From NCBI GenBank assembly GCA_021798915.1, contig JAJZBM010000023.1, positions 1 to 44,320 on the forward strand: a DNA stretch of 44,320 bases, read 5' to 3'. The stretch's first letter is position 1; each line of letters starts with the position of its first letter. This document shows positions 17,997-25,112 of this stretch, piece by piece. The stretch comes from Pseudomonadota bacterium (GTDB lineage: Bacteria; Pseudomonadota; Alphaproteobacteria; Acetobacterales; Acetobacteraceae). The notes beneath the pieces were generated by a model that was not told the origin of the DNA, searched no databases, and saw only the letters and a program-made list of their open reading frames with translations. The position numbers and the translations under genes were made by a program.

Positions 17997-18836
17997 ATGA
18001 GCGAGACGATTCTTGTCTTTTCGCTGGCCTCATTCCTACTCGGCGGCTTTGCCGCCGGGATAGCGTTTTTCGGCCCGCTCCGGCGAGCACGGCAGGCGCG
18101 CTGGGCGGCGCAGCAGGCGACCGATCATGCCGAGGCGCGTTGCGCCGCCCTCACCCGCCTCGTCGCCCTATCGGTGCATGAGTTGCGCCAGACCACGCTT
18201 CGCCTCCACGGCCAGGCCCAGGTGCTGGCCGCCGACCACGCCGATCCCGCCGCGCGGGACGGCGCTCCGGCGGCGATCGAGACGTTGAGCCGCACGCTGC
18301 TCAGCCTCGCCGATGATCTCGACGAGCATCTCCACCCGGCGCGCAACCACCCCGTCCTCCATGACGAGGCGCTGGCCCTCGGCCCGCTGATCGAGGAAAC
18401 CGTGGCGACGGTGGTCGCGACCCTCGGGCCGAGCCGGCGGCGATGGCGGATTGCGCCGGAATTGGCGGCGATCACCCTCCGCGCCGACCGACGGGCCTTC
18501 CGCCAGGTGCTGCTGCGCACCCTGAGCCACGCGGCGCGCAGCTCCGGCCATGGCGACTGGATCGAGATCAGCGCCGAGCCGCATCCGAACGGGCTGGCGC
18601 TGATCATTACCGACGAAGGGGCCGGGCTGGTGCATGCCGAGCCGGCAGGGCTGGCCGAACCGCCGAACCGGGTCGCCGACAGCCGCGGCCTCGGCCTCGG
18701 CCTGACCCTGGCGCGGAGCCTGATCGAGGCCCATGGCGGCCGCCTCGCCATCGAATCGAAGCCCGAGATCGGCACCCGCGTCACGCTCGATCTCCCGCGC
18801 GCCCGCACCCTCGCGGTGCAAGCGGCGGAATCCTGA
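17997..18836 (+). CDS. Membrane-anchored histidine-kinase-like protein
   Basis: 279-residue protein with one N-terminal membrane span (residues 5-27), a short coiled segment, a HisKA-like region with SVHELRQTTLRL (H61), and an HATPase domain. The HATPase has the G1 box DEGAGL (206-211), the G2 box GLGLGLTLARSLIEAHGG (231-248), and GTRVTLDLPR at the end. The N-box reads RTLSHAARSS, so histidine 178 stands where an Mg-binding asparagine is expected; ATP use may be altered. No periplasmic sensor domain and no adjacent response regulator are present. It could be an orphan kinase, phosphatase or phosphotransfer partner. Its partner is unknown. Confidence 0.75.
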   Translation: MSETILVFSLASFLLGGFAAGIAFFGPLRRARQARWAAQQATDHAEARCAALTRLVALSVHELRQTTLRLHGQAQVLAADHADPAARDGAPAAIETLSRTLLSLADDLDEHLHPARNHPVLHDEALALGPLIEETVATVVATLGPSRRRWRIAPELAAITLRADRRAFRQVLLRTLSHAARSSGHGDWIEISAEPHPNGLALIITDEGAGLVHAEPAGLAEPPNRVADSRGLGLGLTLARSLIEAHGGRLAIESKPEIGTRVTLDLPRARTLAVQAAES

Positions 18837-18848
18837 CCTCGCGGCGGC

Positions 18849-20657
18849 CTAATTCGCGGGCTTTTCCGGTAACGCGAACACCCAGAGCACCGCGCCCTCG
18901 TCGGGGAGCGGCATGTTCGGCACCAGGGTCGACAGCTCCTGCCCCTGGCCGGAGCCGTTACCGATCGCGACCGCGACATATTGCCGGCCACCCACCGCAT
19001 AGCTGATCGGGAAGCTGTTCACCGCATTATTGGTGCGGACCTGCCACAGCACCTTGCCCGAGGCGCTATCGAGGGCGCGGAAGACGCGATCCCAGGCGCC
19101 GGCGAACACGACGCCGCCCGCGGTCGGCAAAACCGCGCTGGTGGCCGGGGCGCGGAAGCGGAACGACCAGGCGGTCGCGCGATCGGTGAGCTTCACCGCG
19201 TCGATCCGGCCGATATTGCCGTCGCTCCCGGGGATCAGATTGCGCGCAAACGTCGCCCGCCCGCCGCCGCCCTGATAGGTTTCGCCGGGCTTGAGCGGCA
19301 GCGGCGTGGTATAGGCGCAGAATTCGTTGAGCGGGAGATAGAGCGTCTGCCGCGCCGGATCATACGCCGTCGCCGGCCAGCCGCGAGCGCCGGGATCGGA
19401 GGGGCAGTTCATCGTCGTCTGGCCGATATGCGGGATCGAGGCGACATTGATCGTCTTGGCGCCGGTTTTGGGGTCGATCGCGTCGATGATGTTCTGCGGC
19501 ACCGTCTCCTTGGCCCAGAGCCAGGCCCCCGATCCGCGATCGACCGCCTCGATCATGCCGAGCTTGCCGGTGGTCACCACCATGTTGCGCATCACGCCAT
19601 TGACCGGGAGATCGACCAGAATCTGCTCGAAAGCGTCATCCATGTCCCAGGTGTCGTTGGGGAGATGCTGGTAATACCATTTCACCTGGCCGGTGGTGAC
19701 GTCGATGGCCAGCGTCGAATCCGAATAAAGCGCCGTATTGGTGACCCCGGGCGCCGTTTTGAGGGGCAGGGTGCCACGCATCTCGGCGATCCAGGGATAG
19801 GGTTCGGCGATGCCGAAATAGGCGAGATTGCGGTCCGGATCGAAGGAGGGGGCGGCCCAGACCGAAAGCCCGAAACGGTTTTCGAGCCCAACCCCGTTCC
19901 AGCTCGCAGAGTTCGGATCACCGGGATGGGCGACCGACCACACCCGCCATTTCTCGGCCCCGGTCTTCGCGTCATGGCCGGTGATGAAGCAGCCGCCGGG
20001 CTGGCCGTTGCCGCAGCCGGTCATGCCCTGGAGCACGACGCCGTTCGCGACCATCGGGCCGCCGGTATAGCGCCAGCCCCGCCGCCAATCCGCGACCTCG
20101 TGATCCCAGACGACCTTGCCGGTCCGCGCATCGAGGGCGACGAGATGGACATCGGAGGTCGCGATGATGAGCGTATCCTCATAGAGCGCCATGTTGCGCT
20201 TGGTGAGGTCGTTGCCGCGGGCATCGGCGAGCGCGTCGGGCAGGTCGCGGCGGTATTCCCACACCAGATCGCCGGTCGCGGCGTTGAGCGCCTGCACCTT
20301 GTCGCCGTAATTCCAGACATAGAGGATGCCGTCATGGACCAACGGCGTGGTCTCGGTCGGCCCGCTGGTGAGCGACCAGGTCCAGGCGACGCGCAGATCC
20401 TTGACGTTGTCCGGGGTGATCTCCTTGAGCGGGCTGAAGCCGAAACCGTCATAGGTGCGGCGCCACATCAGCCAATCGGCGGGGTCGGGATGGCGCAGCA
20501 GATCGGCGCTCACCGGGTGGAAGGCGGGGGCCGGCTGTGCCTTGGCCGGCGGGGCCAGGGCGGTGACCAGGGCCGCGACCATGGCCAGCGCCTGGACGAG
20601 CGTGATAGCGCGAGAGCGCGTTGCGGCAAGGACGGTCGGGGTCGGTCGGGGTCGCAT
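18849..20657 (-). CDS. PQQ-dependent alcohol dehydrogenase-type quinoprotein
   Basis: 602-residue periplasmic eight-bladed propeller dehydrogenase of the methanol/ethanol dehydrogenase family. It has a signal peptide up to about residue 40, repeated tryptophan-docking motifs (AATGDLVWEYR, ARTGKVVWDHE, ASGKVLWQVR) and the catalytic region DTWDMDDAFEQ with Asp338. The acidic residue two positions on (Asp340) is the feature linked to lanthanide-using members. Two usual metal-ligand segments are altered: GMTGCGNGQPGGC (C215, C223) replaces the Glu-bearing loop, and FGIAEPYPW has Glu285 where Asn is typical. There is no C-terminal heme domain, so it needs an external acceptor. The divergent cytochrome c gene is the likely one. 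Substrate unknown. Confidence 0.88.
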   Translation of the reverse strand: MRPRPTPTVLAATRSRAITLVQALAMVAALVTALAPPAKAQPAPAFHPVSADLLRHPDPADWLMWRRTYDGFGFSPLKEITPDNVKDLRVAWTWSLTSGPTETTPLVHDGILYVWNYGDKVQALNAATGDLVWEYRRDLPDALADARGNDLTKRNMALYEDTLIIATSDVHLVALDARTGKVVWDHEVADWRRGWRYTGGPMVANGVVLQGMTGCGNGQPGGCFITGHDAKTGAEKWRVWSVAHPGDPNSASWNGVGLENRFGLSVWAAPSFDPDRNLAYFGIAEPYPWIAEMRGTLPLKTAPGVTNTALYSDSTLAIDVTTGQVKWYYQHLPNDTWDMDDAFEQILVDLPVNGVMRNMVVTTGKLGMIEAVDRGSGAWLWAKETVPQNIIDAIDPKTGAKTINVASIPHIGQTTMNCPSDPGARGWPATAYDPARQTLYLPLNEFCAYTTPLPLKPGETYQGGGGRATFARNLIPGSDGNIGRIDAVKLTDRATAWSFRFRAPATSAVLPTAGGVVFAGAWDRVFRALDSASGKVLWQVRTNNAVNSFPISYAVGGRQYVAVAIGNGSGQGQELSTLVPNMPLPDEGAVLWVFALPEKPAN

Positions 20658-20700
20658 GGCGCCTCACTCGTTGCTGGGCGTTCCGATATTGAGAGATTTC

Positions 20701-20741
20701 TTGACACAAGGCGAGCCCCTGGCACTAAGCCCCTGGGATTA
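20701..20741 (+). promoter_or_regulatory. Candidate promoter with 14-bp tandem repeat
   Basis: TTGACA at 20701-20706 is a consensus -35 box, with a weak -10 at about 20723-20729. Overlapping it are two tandem 14-base units, AGCCCCTGGCACTA (20714-20727) and AGCCCCTGGGATTA (20728-20741). This sits between the divergent dehydrogenase and cytochrome genes and may be a regulator site. Inferred only from position and sequence. Confidence 0.45.
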
Positions 20742-20771
20742 GTGACGCAACCGCCGCCGGGAGGAAAAAAT

Positions 20772-21086
20772 ATGCCGCGATTTGCGATCGTTCTCCTGGC
20801 CATTTGCTGCGCGAGCGCCGCCGCCGCCGGCGAGCCCCAAGACGCGCCGCCGCCGATCAACGCGAAAAAACTCTTCGCCCGCCATTGCGGCTGGTGTCAC
20901 GGCGCCTATGGGCTCGCCGCCGACAAGGCGCCGCGGCTCGCCGGCACGACGATGACCGAGGAACAGGTTCGCGCACGGATCGAGGATGGCGCGCCGGGTG
21001 AAATGCCGGGATTTGCGAACACGCTTTCGGCCGAGCAGGTGGACGCGCTGGCGCGCTACATCAAATCCCTGCCGGCAGCGCCCTGA
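20772..21086 (+). CDS. Periplasmic class I cytochrome c
   Basis: 104-residue secreted monoheme cytochrome. The signal peptide runs MPRFAIVLLAICCASAAAAG; the heme site is CGWCH (39-43), and the probable axial methionine is M78 in GEMPGF. GGGAGG lies upstream of the ATG at 20772. It is divergent from the PQQ dehydrogenase across 114 bases, so it is probably that enzyme's electron acceptor, feeding the respiratory chain. The pairing with the dehydrogenase is inference from context. Confidence 0.88.
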   Translation: MPRFAIVLLAICCASAAAAGEPQDAPPPINAKKLFARHCGWCHGAYGLAADKAPRLAGTTMTEEQVRARIEDGAPGEMPGFANTLSAEQVDALARYIKSLPAAP

Positions 21087-21099
21087 CGCGCCTCGCGCC

Positions 21100-21615
21100 T
21101 CAGTGCCGCGACGGACGCGGGCTGAGGCGGGAGAAAATCAGGCCGAGACCGATGCCCCAGGCGCCATCGATCAGAAGCGAACGCAGCCAGGTCAGCGGCG
21201 CGGCAAGGCCGCCGGCCAAGGGGAGGCCGTAGGTGAGAACGATGGTCATGATTTCGGTATAATATTTGAGCGGAATCCAGCGCGCCCCGGGCAGGAAATG
21301 CTTGACCCCGGACACCACGATCAGGCCGGCGCCGGCGACGATCACGCCGAGGCCGAAACCCCAGAGCCAGAGCGGCCCGCGCAGCCAGGGCGCCACGAGC
21401 CCGAACACGGCGCCGGCGATCCCGCTCAGCAGGCAATAATTCGCAACCCGCGGCAAACCGAACGGAATGACCGGGTCCATGGGATAGGGCGCCGGCAGTG
21501 TCATCGCCGGCATGGCGAGGAGATGCAGCGCCTCCCACATCGCCTGCTCGAACGTCAACACCGCGATGGCGGCGGCGATGAAGCCGAGAAGGATACGTCT
21601 CACCGCCGCTGACAT
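21100..21615 (-). CDS. Hypothetical four-span membrane protein
   Basis: 171-residue hydrophobic protein with about four membrane spans (roughly residues 7-25, 58-78, 82-103 and 118-140) and a short basic C-terminus. It contains AMWEALHLLAMPAMTLPAPY and KHFLPGARWIPLKYYTE, but no family I can name. It is convergent with the cytochrome c gene (13-base gap) and lies 16 bases downstream of the GST gene, possibly in the same operon. Confidence 0.65.
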   Translation of the reverse strand: MSAAVRRILLGFIAAAIAVLTFEQAMWEALHLLAMPAMTLPAPYPMDPVIPFGLPRVANYCLLSGIAGAVFGLVAPWLRGPLWLWGFGLGVIVAGAGLIVVSGVKHFLPGARWIPLKYYTEIMTIVLTYGLPLAGGLAAPLTWLRSLLIDGAWGIGLGLIFSRLSPRPSRH

Positions 21616-21631
21616 CGCTTCCGCCTCCTCG

Positions 21632-22336
21632 TCACGGGCCGCCGGGGCCGACCCGCACCGCCTTGGCGCCGAGCCCCGCGAACAGGGCCAGCACCCGATC
21701 GAGCCAGGCGCGCAGCGGATCGTCCTCGGCGAGCAGCGGAAAATCGCTGATCACGCGCGGCCATTGCAGGCTGCCGGCGACGATGTAATCGGCATAGCTC
21801 GGCGCCGCCCCGCCGAGCCAGGGCTGGGCACGGAGCACCAGGCGCAGCGGGGTCAGGCTGTGGCGAAACGCCGGAAGACGCGCCTCACGTCCGGCGGCGA
21901 GGTCTTCCAGCCTGCCGCCGAGGCGCGCCTCGCGGCTCTGGCGGAAATAGGGCTGGTCGCGCGGATCGAGCGCCCCCCAGATATCGGCGGTGACCATCGG
22001 CGCGATCCCGACATGGAGGACGCTATCGGCCCAGGCATTGAGAAAGCGCGCATGGGCGAGCCCGCCGGCGCCACCGAACAGGCTCGGCCGGTCGGGATAG
22101 GCCTCTTCGAGATAGGTGGCGATCGCCCAGGAATCGCTGACCACGCGCTCGCCATCCTCGATCACCGGCACTTTTTCGGCGCTCAAAGCGGCGAGGCGCT
22201 CGGTCTCGTGAAACCGCCACGGCCGCGTCTCGACCGCGAGTCCCTTATGCGCCAGGGCGAAGCGGGTCCGCCAGCAAAACGGGCTGAAGCGAAGCGCCGG
22301 ATCGGCGCCGGCGAGGTCGTGCAGGAGGATGCTCAT
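21632..22336 (-). CDS. Glutathione S-transferase family protein
   Basis: 234-residue GST-fold protein. The N-terminal thioredoxin-like domain has SPFCWRTRFALAHKGL (a serine/cysteine active-site motif) and the glutathione-binding KVPVIEDGERVVSDSWAI with its conserved cis-Pro. The C-terminal helical domain carries SYADYIVAGSLQW. Substrate unknown; a detoxification or thiol-handling role is inferred from the family. The ATG at 22336 gives the normal GST start (MSILLHDL); upstream in-frame residues are not GST-like. It is divergent from the DsbA-like gene. Confidence 0.88.
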   Translation of the reverse strand: MSILLHDLAGADPALRFSPFCWRTRFALAHKGLAVETRPWRFHETERLAALSAEKVPVIEDGERVVSDSWAIATYLEEAYPDRPSLFGGAGGLAHARFLNAWADSVLHVGIAPMVTADIWGALDPRDQPYFRQSREARLGGRLEDLAAGREARLPAFRHSLTPLRLVLRAQPWLGGAAPSYADYIVAGSLQWPRVISDFPLLAEDDPLRAWLDRVLALFAGLGAKAVRVGPGGP

Positions 22337-22436
22337 GGCGCAAACCTGCCGCATCGCCAGGCGCGGGTAAAGTCTCGGCGTGCCCCCCGCGCGGAAAGTC
22401 TCGCCTCGCGGCACCGGTTCGGTTAGGATCGCTGCC

Positions 22437-23105
22437 ATGAACATGCTGTCGCCACCGCGGCCCCATCTCGTCATCGAAGTGGTGCATGATCTGGTCTGCC
22501 CGTGGTGTTATCTCGGTTTGCGGCGGCTGCGGCACAGCCTTGCGGCGCGGCCGGAGATCGAGGTTTCGTTCCTCTGGCGGGCATTTCTGCTCAACCCCGA
22601 CATGCCACGCGCCGGCATGGCCCGTGGCGAGTATCTGATCCGCAAATTCGGCAGCGAGGAGCGGGCACTCCGCCTCTTCGCCTCGATCGGCCAGATCGGT
22701 CTCGCCGAAGGGATCGCCTTCCGCTTCGACCGCGTCCGGCGCATGCCGAGCAGCGTCGATGCGCATCGCCTGGTGCGCTTCGCGGCCCGCGCCGGGCGTG
22801 CGCCGGACATCGTCGAGGCGTTGTTCGCCGCCTATTTCAGCGACGGCGTCGATATCGGCGACGTCGCGCGCCTCACCATGATCGCCGCCCAGAACGGCCT
22901 CGATCCCGAGGCGGCCGGGCATTTCCTCGCCAGCGACGATGAAATCGACGTCGTGCATGCCGATAATCTCCGCGCCCATCGGCTCGGCATCAACGGGGTT
23001 CCGTGTTTCATTCTCGGCGGCCGCCACGCCATCGCCGGCGCGCAGGAACCGGCCGTCATCTCCCGCCTGATCGACGTCGCCCTGCTCGAGGATTCGGCCG
23101 CCTGA
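22437..23105 (+). CDS. DsbA family oxidoreductase (FrnE-like)
   Basis: 222-residue cytosolic thioredoxin-fold protein with an active site CPWC in HDLVCPWCYLGLRRL. It has a helical insertion and the cis-Pro loop GINGVPCFILGGRHAIAGAQ, characteristic of the FrnE/2-hydroxychromene-2-carboxylate isomerase branch of the DsbA superfamily. No signal peptide is seen, so it acts in the cytoplasm. A disulfide isomerase or glutathione-linked oxidoreductase role is likely. It faces the GST gene across a 100-base divergent region. Confidence 0.87.
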   Translation: MNMLSPPRPHLVIEVVHDLVCPWCYLGLRRLRHSLAARPEIEVSFLWRAFLLNPDMPRAGMARGEYLIRKFGSEERALRLFASIGQIGLAEGIAFRFDRVRRMPSSVDAHRLVRFAARAGRAPDIVEALFAAYFSDGVDIGDVARLTMIAAQNGLDPEAAGHFLASDDEIDVVHADNLRAHRLGINGVPCFILGGRHAIAGAQEPAVISRLIDVALLEDSAA

Positions 23106-23143
23106 ACGGTGCCGCCCGATCGACGCGGTTTAATCGACGCCGC

Positions 23144-23560
23144 TCAATGCACCTGGCCGCCCTGATGGGGGCTATCGAGGCTGAAGGTCGGGATCGCGAC
23201 GTCGAGCGCCTCGCCGGAATCGACGCGGATCATATGGTAGGTGCCGGTCATGAAGCCGGAGGGGGTCTCGAGCGGTGTGCCGGAGGTGTATTCGAACACC
23301 TCGCCGGGCTCCAGCGTCGGCTGCTCGCCGACCACGCCTGCGCCGTGCACGTGCTGGGTGCGGCCCATGGCATCGGTGATGCGCCAGGTGCGGCGGAGAA
23401 GCTGCACCGTCTCGCGGCTGCCGTTTTCGATGGTCACCTGGTAGGCCCAGACGAAATGCCCCTCCTCGGGGCGGGACTGGTCTTCGAGAAAAACGGCGCG
23501 CACGCTCACCCGGATACCATGCGTGGTGGCGCTGAACTCGCCCTGTCGTTCCCGGCTCAT
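23144..23560 (-). CDS. apaG: ApaG domain protein
   Basis: 138-residue ApaG protein, a fibronectin-like beta-sandwich protein linked to Co/Mg resistance and Ap4A metabolism in enterics; the molecular role is uncertain. Family signatures are GIRVSVRAVFLEDQS, FVWAYQVTIENGS, LLRRTWRITDAMGR and GVVGEQPTLEPGEVFEYTSG followed by GFMTGTYHM. It lies 65 bases after metZ on the same strand, the common alphaproteobacterial order, so it may be cotranscribed. The start at 23560 gives the standard length. Confidence 0.92.
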   Translation of the reverse strand: MSRERQGEFSATTHGIRVSVRAVFLEDQSRPEEGHFVWAYQVTIENGSRETVQLLRRTWRITDAMGRTQHVHGAGVVGEQPTLEPGEVFEYTSGTPLETPSGFMTGTYHMIRVDSGEALDVAIPTFSLDSPHQGGQVH

Positions 23561-23625
23561 GATGCTCCCCGGCTCATGCCCCGCGCATACCGCGCGCCGG
23601 GCCATCTTGTCCATGCCCGCGCGCC

Positions 23626-24816
23626 TCATCGACCAGCGGCGAGCGCTTGCCCGAGATCGTCCTCGAGATCGGCCACGTCCTCGATCCCGACCGAGAGCCG
23701 CAGGACGCCATCGCCGATGCCGAGCCGGGCCCGCTCCTCGGCGCCGATCCGGTAATGGGTGGTGGTCGCGGGATGGGTGATCAGCGATTTGGTATCGCCG
23801 AGATTGTTGGAAATACGAATCAACCGGAGCGCGTTCAGAAACGCGAAAGCCGCCGGCTTGCCGCCGCAGAGCGCGAAGGTGACGAGGGTGCCGCCGCCCT
23901 GCATCTGCGCCTTGGCGAGCGCCGCCTGCGGATGGTCGGCGCGGGTCGGGTACCAGACGCGGGCGACCGCCGGGTGATTACTCAGGTATTCCGCCAGACG
24001 CTCGGCGTTGCGGCCGGCGGCGGCGACACGGAGCGGCAGCGTCTCCAACCCCTTGAGCAAGAGCCAGGCATTGAACGGCGACAGCGCCGGGCCGGTGTTG
24101 CGAAGATAGGGCTGCAGCACTTCCTCGATCCAGGCCCGCCGCCCCAACACCGCGCCGCCGAGCGCGCGGCCCTGCCCGTCGATATGCTTGGTGCAGGAAT
24201 AGACGACGATATCGGCGCCGAGGCTGAGCGGCTGCTGCAAGAGCGGGGTCGCGAACACGTTATCGACCACCACCAGCGCGCCGGCCGCATGGGCGAGCGC
24301 GGCGATGGCGGCGAGATCGACGATTTCCAGCATCGGGTTGGAGGGGGTTTCGAGCAGCACGATTTTCGTGGGTGTCGCGAGGGTGTCGCGCCATTGGCCG
24401 AGATCGGTGCCATCGACGAAGACGCACTCGATGCCGAAGCGCGGCAACAGCGTGGAGACGATCCAGTGGCAGGAGCCAAACAGCGCCCGCGACGCCACCA
24501 CCCGGTCGCCAGCGCGGAGACCGGCGGTGAGCGCCGCATGCACCGCCGCCATGCCCGAGGCGGTGGCTCGGCAGGCTTCCGCCCCCTCGATCGCGGCGAG
24601 GCGTTCCTCCAGCGCCGCGACGGTCGGGTTGCCGAAGCGCGAATACTGGTAATGCGTGAGGCTGCCCTGAAACGTCGCCTCGGCGTCCTCGGCGCTGTCA
24701 TAGACGAAGCCGGAGGTGAGAAAGAGCGCTTCCGCGGTCTCGCCGAATGGGGTTCGCGCATGGCCTGCATGGACCAGGCGGGTGGCAGGGCGAAGGTTTG
24801 GGGTATCGGTCATCAT
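23626..24816 (-). CDS. metZ: O-succinylhomoserine sulfhydrylase
   Basis: 396-residue fold-type I PLP enzyme of the Cys/Met metabolism family that makes homocysteine from O-succinylhomoserine and sulfide. It has YQYSRFGNPTVAALEERLA, the cofactor region ASGMAAVHAAL and VVDNVFATPLLQQPL, and the Schiff-base lysine K210 in SCTKHIDGQGRALGG. The HIDGQGR sequence is the hallmark of MetZ rather than MetB or MetC. The start (ATGATG) has AAGGG upstream. Upstream lies a promoter and a SAM-II riboswitch, so expression should fall when S-adenosylmethionine is high. Confidence 0.93.
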   Translation of the reverse strand: MMTDTPNLRPATRLVHAGHARTPFGETAEALFLTSGFVYDSAEDAEATFQGSLTHYQYSRFGNPTVAALEERLAAIEGAEACRATASGMAAVHAALTAGLRAGDRVVASRALFGSCHWIVSTLLPRFGIECVFVDGTDLGQWRDTLATPTKIVLLETPSNPMLEIVDLAAIAALAHAAGALVVVDNVFATPLLQQPLSLGADIVVYSCTKHIDGQGRALGGAVLGRRAWIEEVLQPYLRNTGPALSPFNAWLLLKGLETLPLRVAAAGRNAERLAEYLSNHPAVARVWYPTRADHPQAALAKAQMQGGGTLVTFALCGGKPAAFAFLNALRLIRISNNLGDTKSLITHPATTTHYRIGAEERARLGIGDGVLRLSVGIEDVADLEDDLGQALAAGR

Positions 24817-24874
24817 CGGGGCCCTTCATCATGGGCCGACCGTGGACGCCGCGCCGGCCGGGCGGGCGAGCGCT

Positions 24875-24931
24875 GGCCTCTTTAGCGCGCTTCTTTCACC
24901 TCGCCGCAATCCGGCCGGACAAATCACGAGG
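24875..24931 (-). ncRNA. SAM-II riboswitch upstream of metZ
   Basis: Read on the minus strand, the region matches the SAM-II aptamer in order. The 5' P1 arm is CCTCG (24931-24927), then TGATTTG, a loop with CCGGCCGG followed by ATTGC, the 3' P1 arm CGAGG (24903-24899), a purine-rich linker, and GCTAAAGAGGCC (24886-24875). The final GGCC can pair with GGCC in the P1 loop to form the defining H-type pseudoknot. It lies in the 5' leader of metZ, between its promoter and the start codon, 58 bases ahead of it. The family is typical of alphaproteobacterial methionine genes. Recognised by eye, not by a covariance search. Confidence 0.88.
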
Positions 24932-24955
24932 GGCGACGGGAGCCGCCAGCGATCG

Positions 24956-24984
24956 ACCCTAAAGATCACGCATTGCGCCGTCAA
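24956..24984 (-). promoter_or_regulatory. metZ promoter (sigma-70 type)
   Basis: On the minus strand, TTGACG (24984-24979) and TAGGGT (24961-24956) are separated by exactly 17 bases, with the riboswitch aptamer beginning about 25 bases downstream. Position and spacing support it as the metZ promoter. Confidence 0.65.
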
Positions 24985-25015
24985 TCCGGGTTTTCTATAA
25001 CCGGCCGGCGCGAGC

Positions 25016-25089
25016 GCGGGTGTAGTTCAATGGTAGAACGGCAGCTTCCCAAGCTGCATACGAGGGTTCGATTCCCTTCACCCGCTCCA
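25016..25089 (+). tRNA. tRNA-Gly (anticodon CCC)
   Basis: 74 bases that fold as a full cloverleaf: acceptor GCGGGTG / CACCCGC, D arm with GTTCAATGGTAGAAC, anticodon stem GCAGC / GCTGC around loop TTCCCAA, and T arm AGGGTTCGATTCCCT. The CCA end is encoded. The loop gives anticodon CCC, reading GGG codons. Confidence 0.97.
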
Positions 25090-25112
25090 CGCCCTCATCC
25101 CTGGCCACGCCA

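Noticed and set aside
18981-20771. Long upstream extension of the cytochrome c reading frame
   Set aside because: It is antisense to the PQQ dehydrogenase. The real start at 20772 has GGGAGG upstream and a signal peptide.
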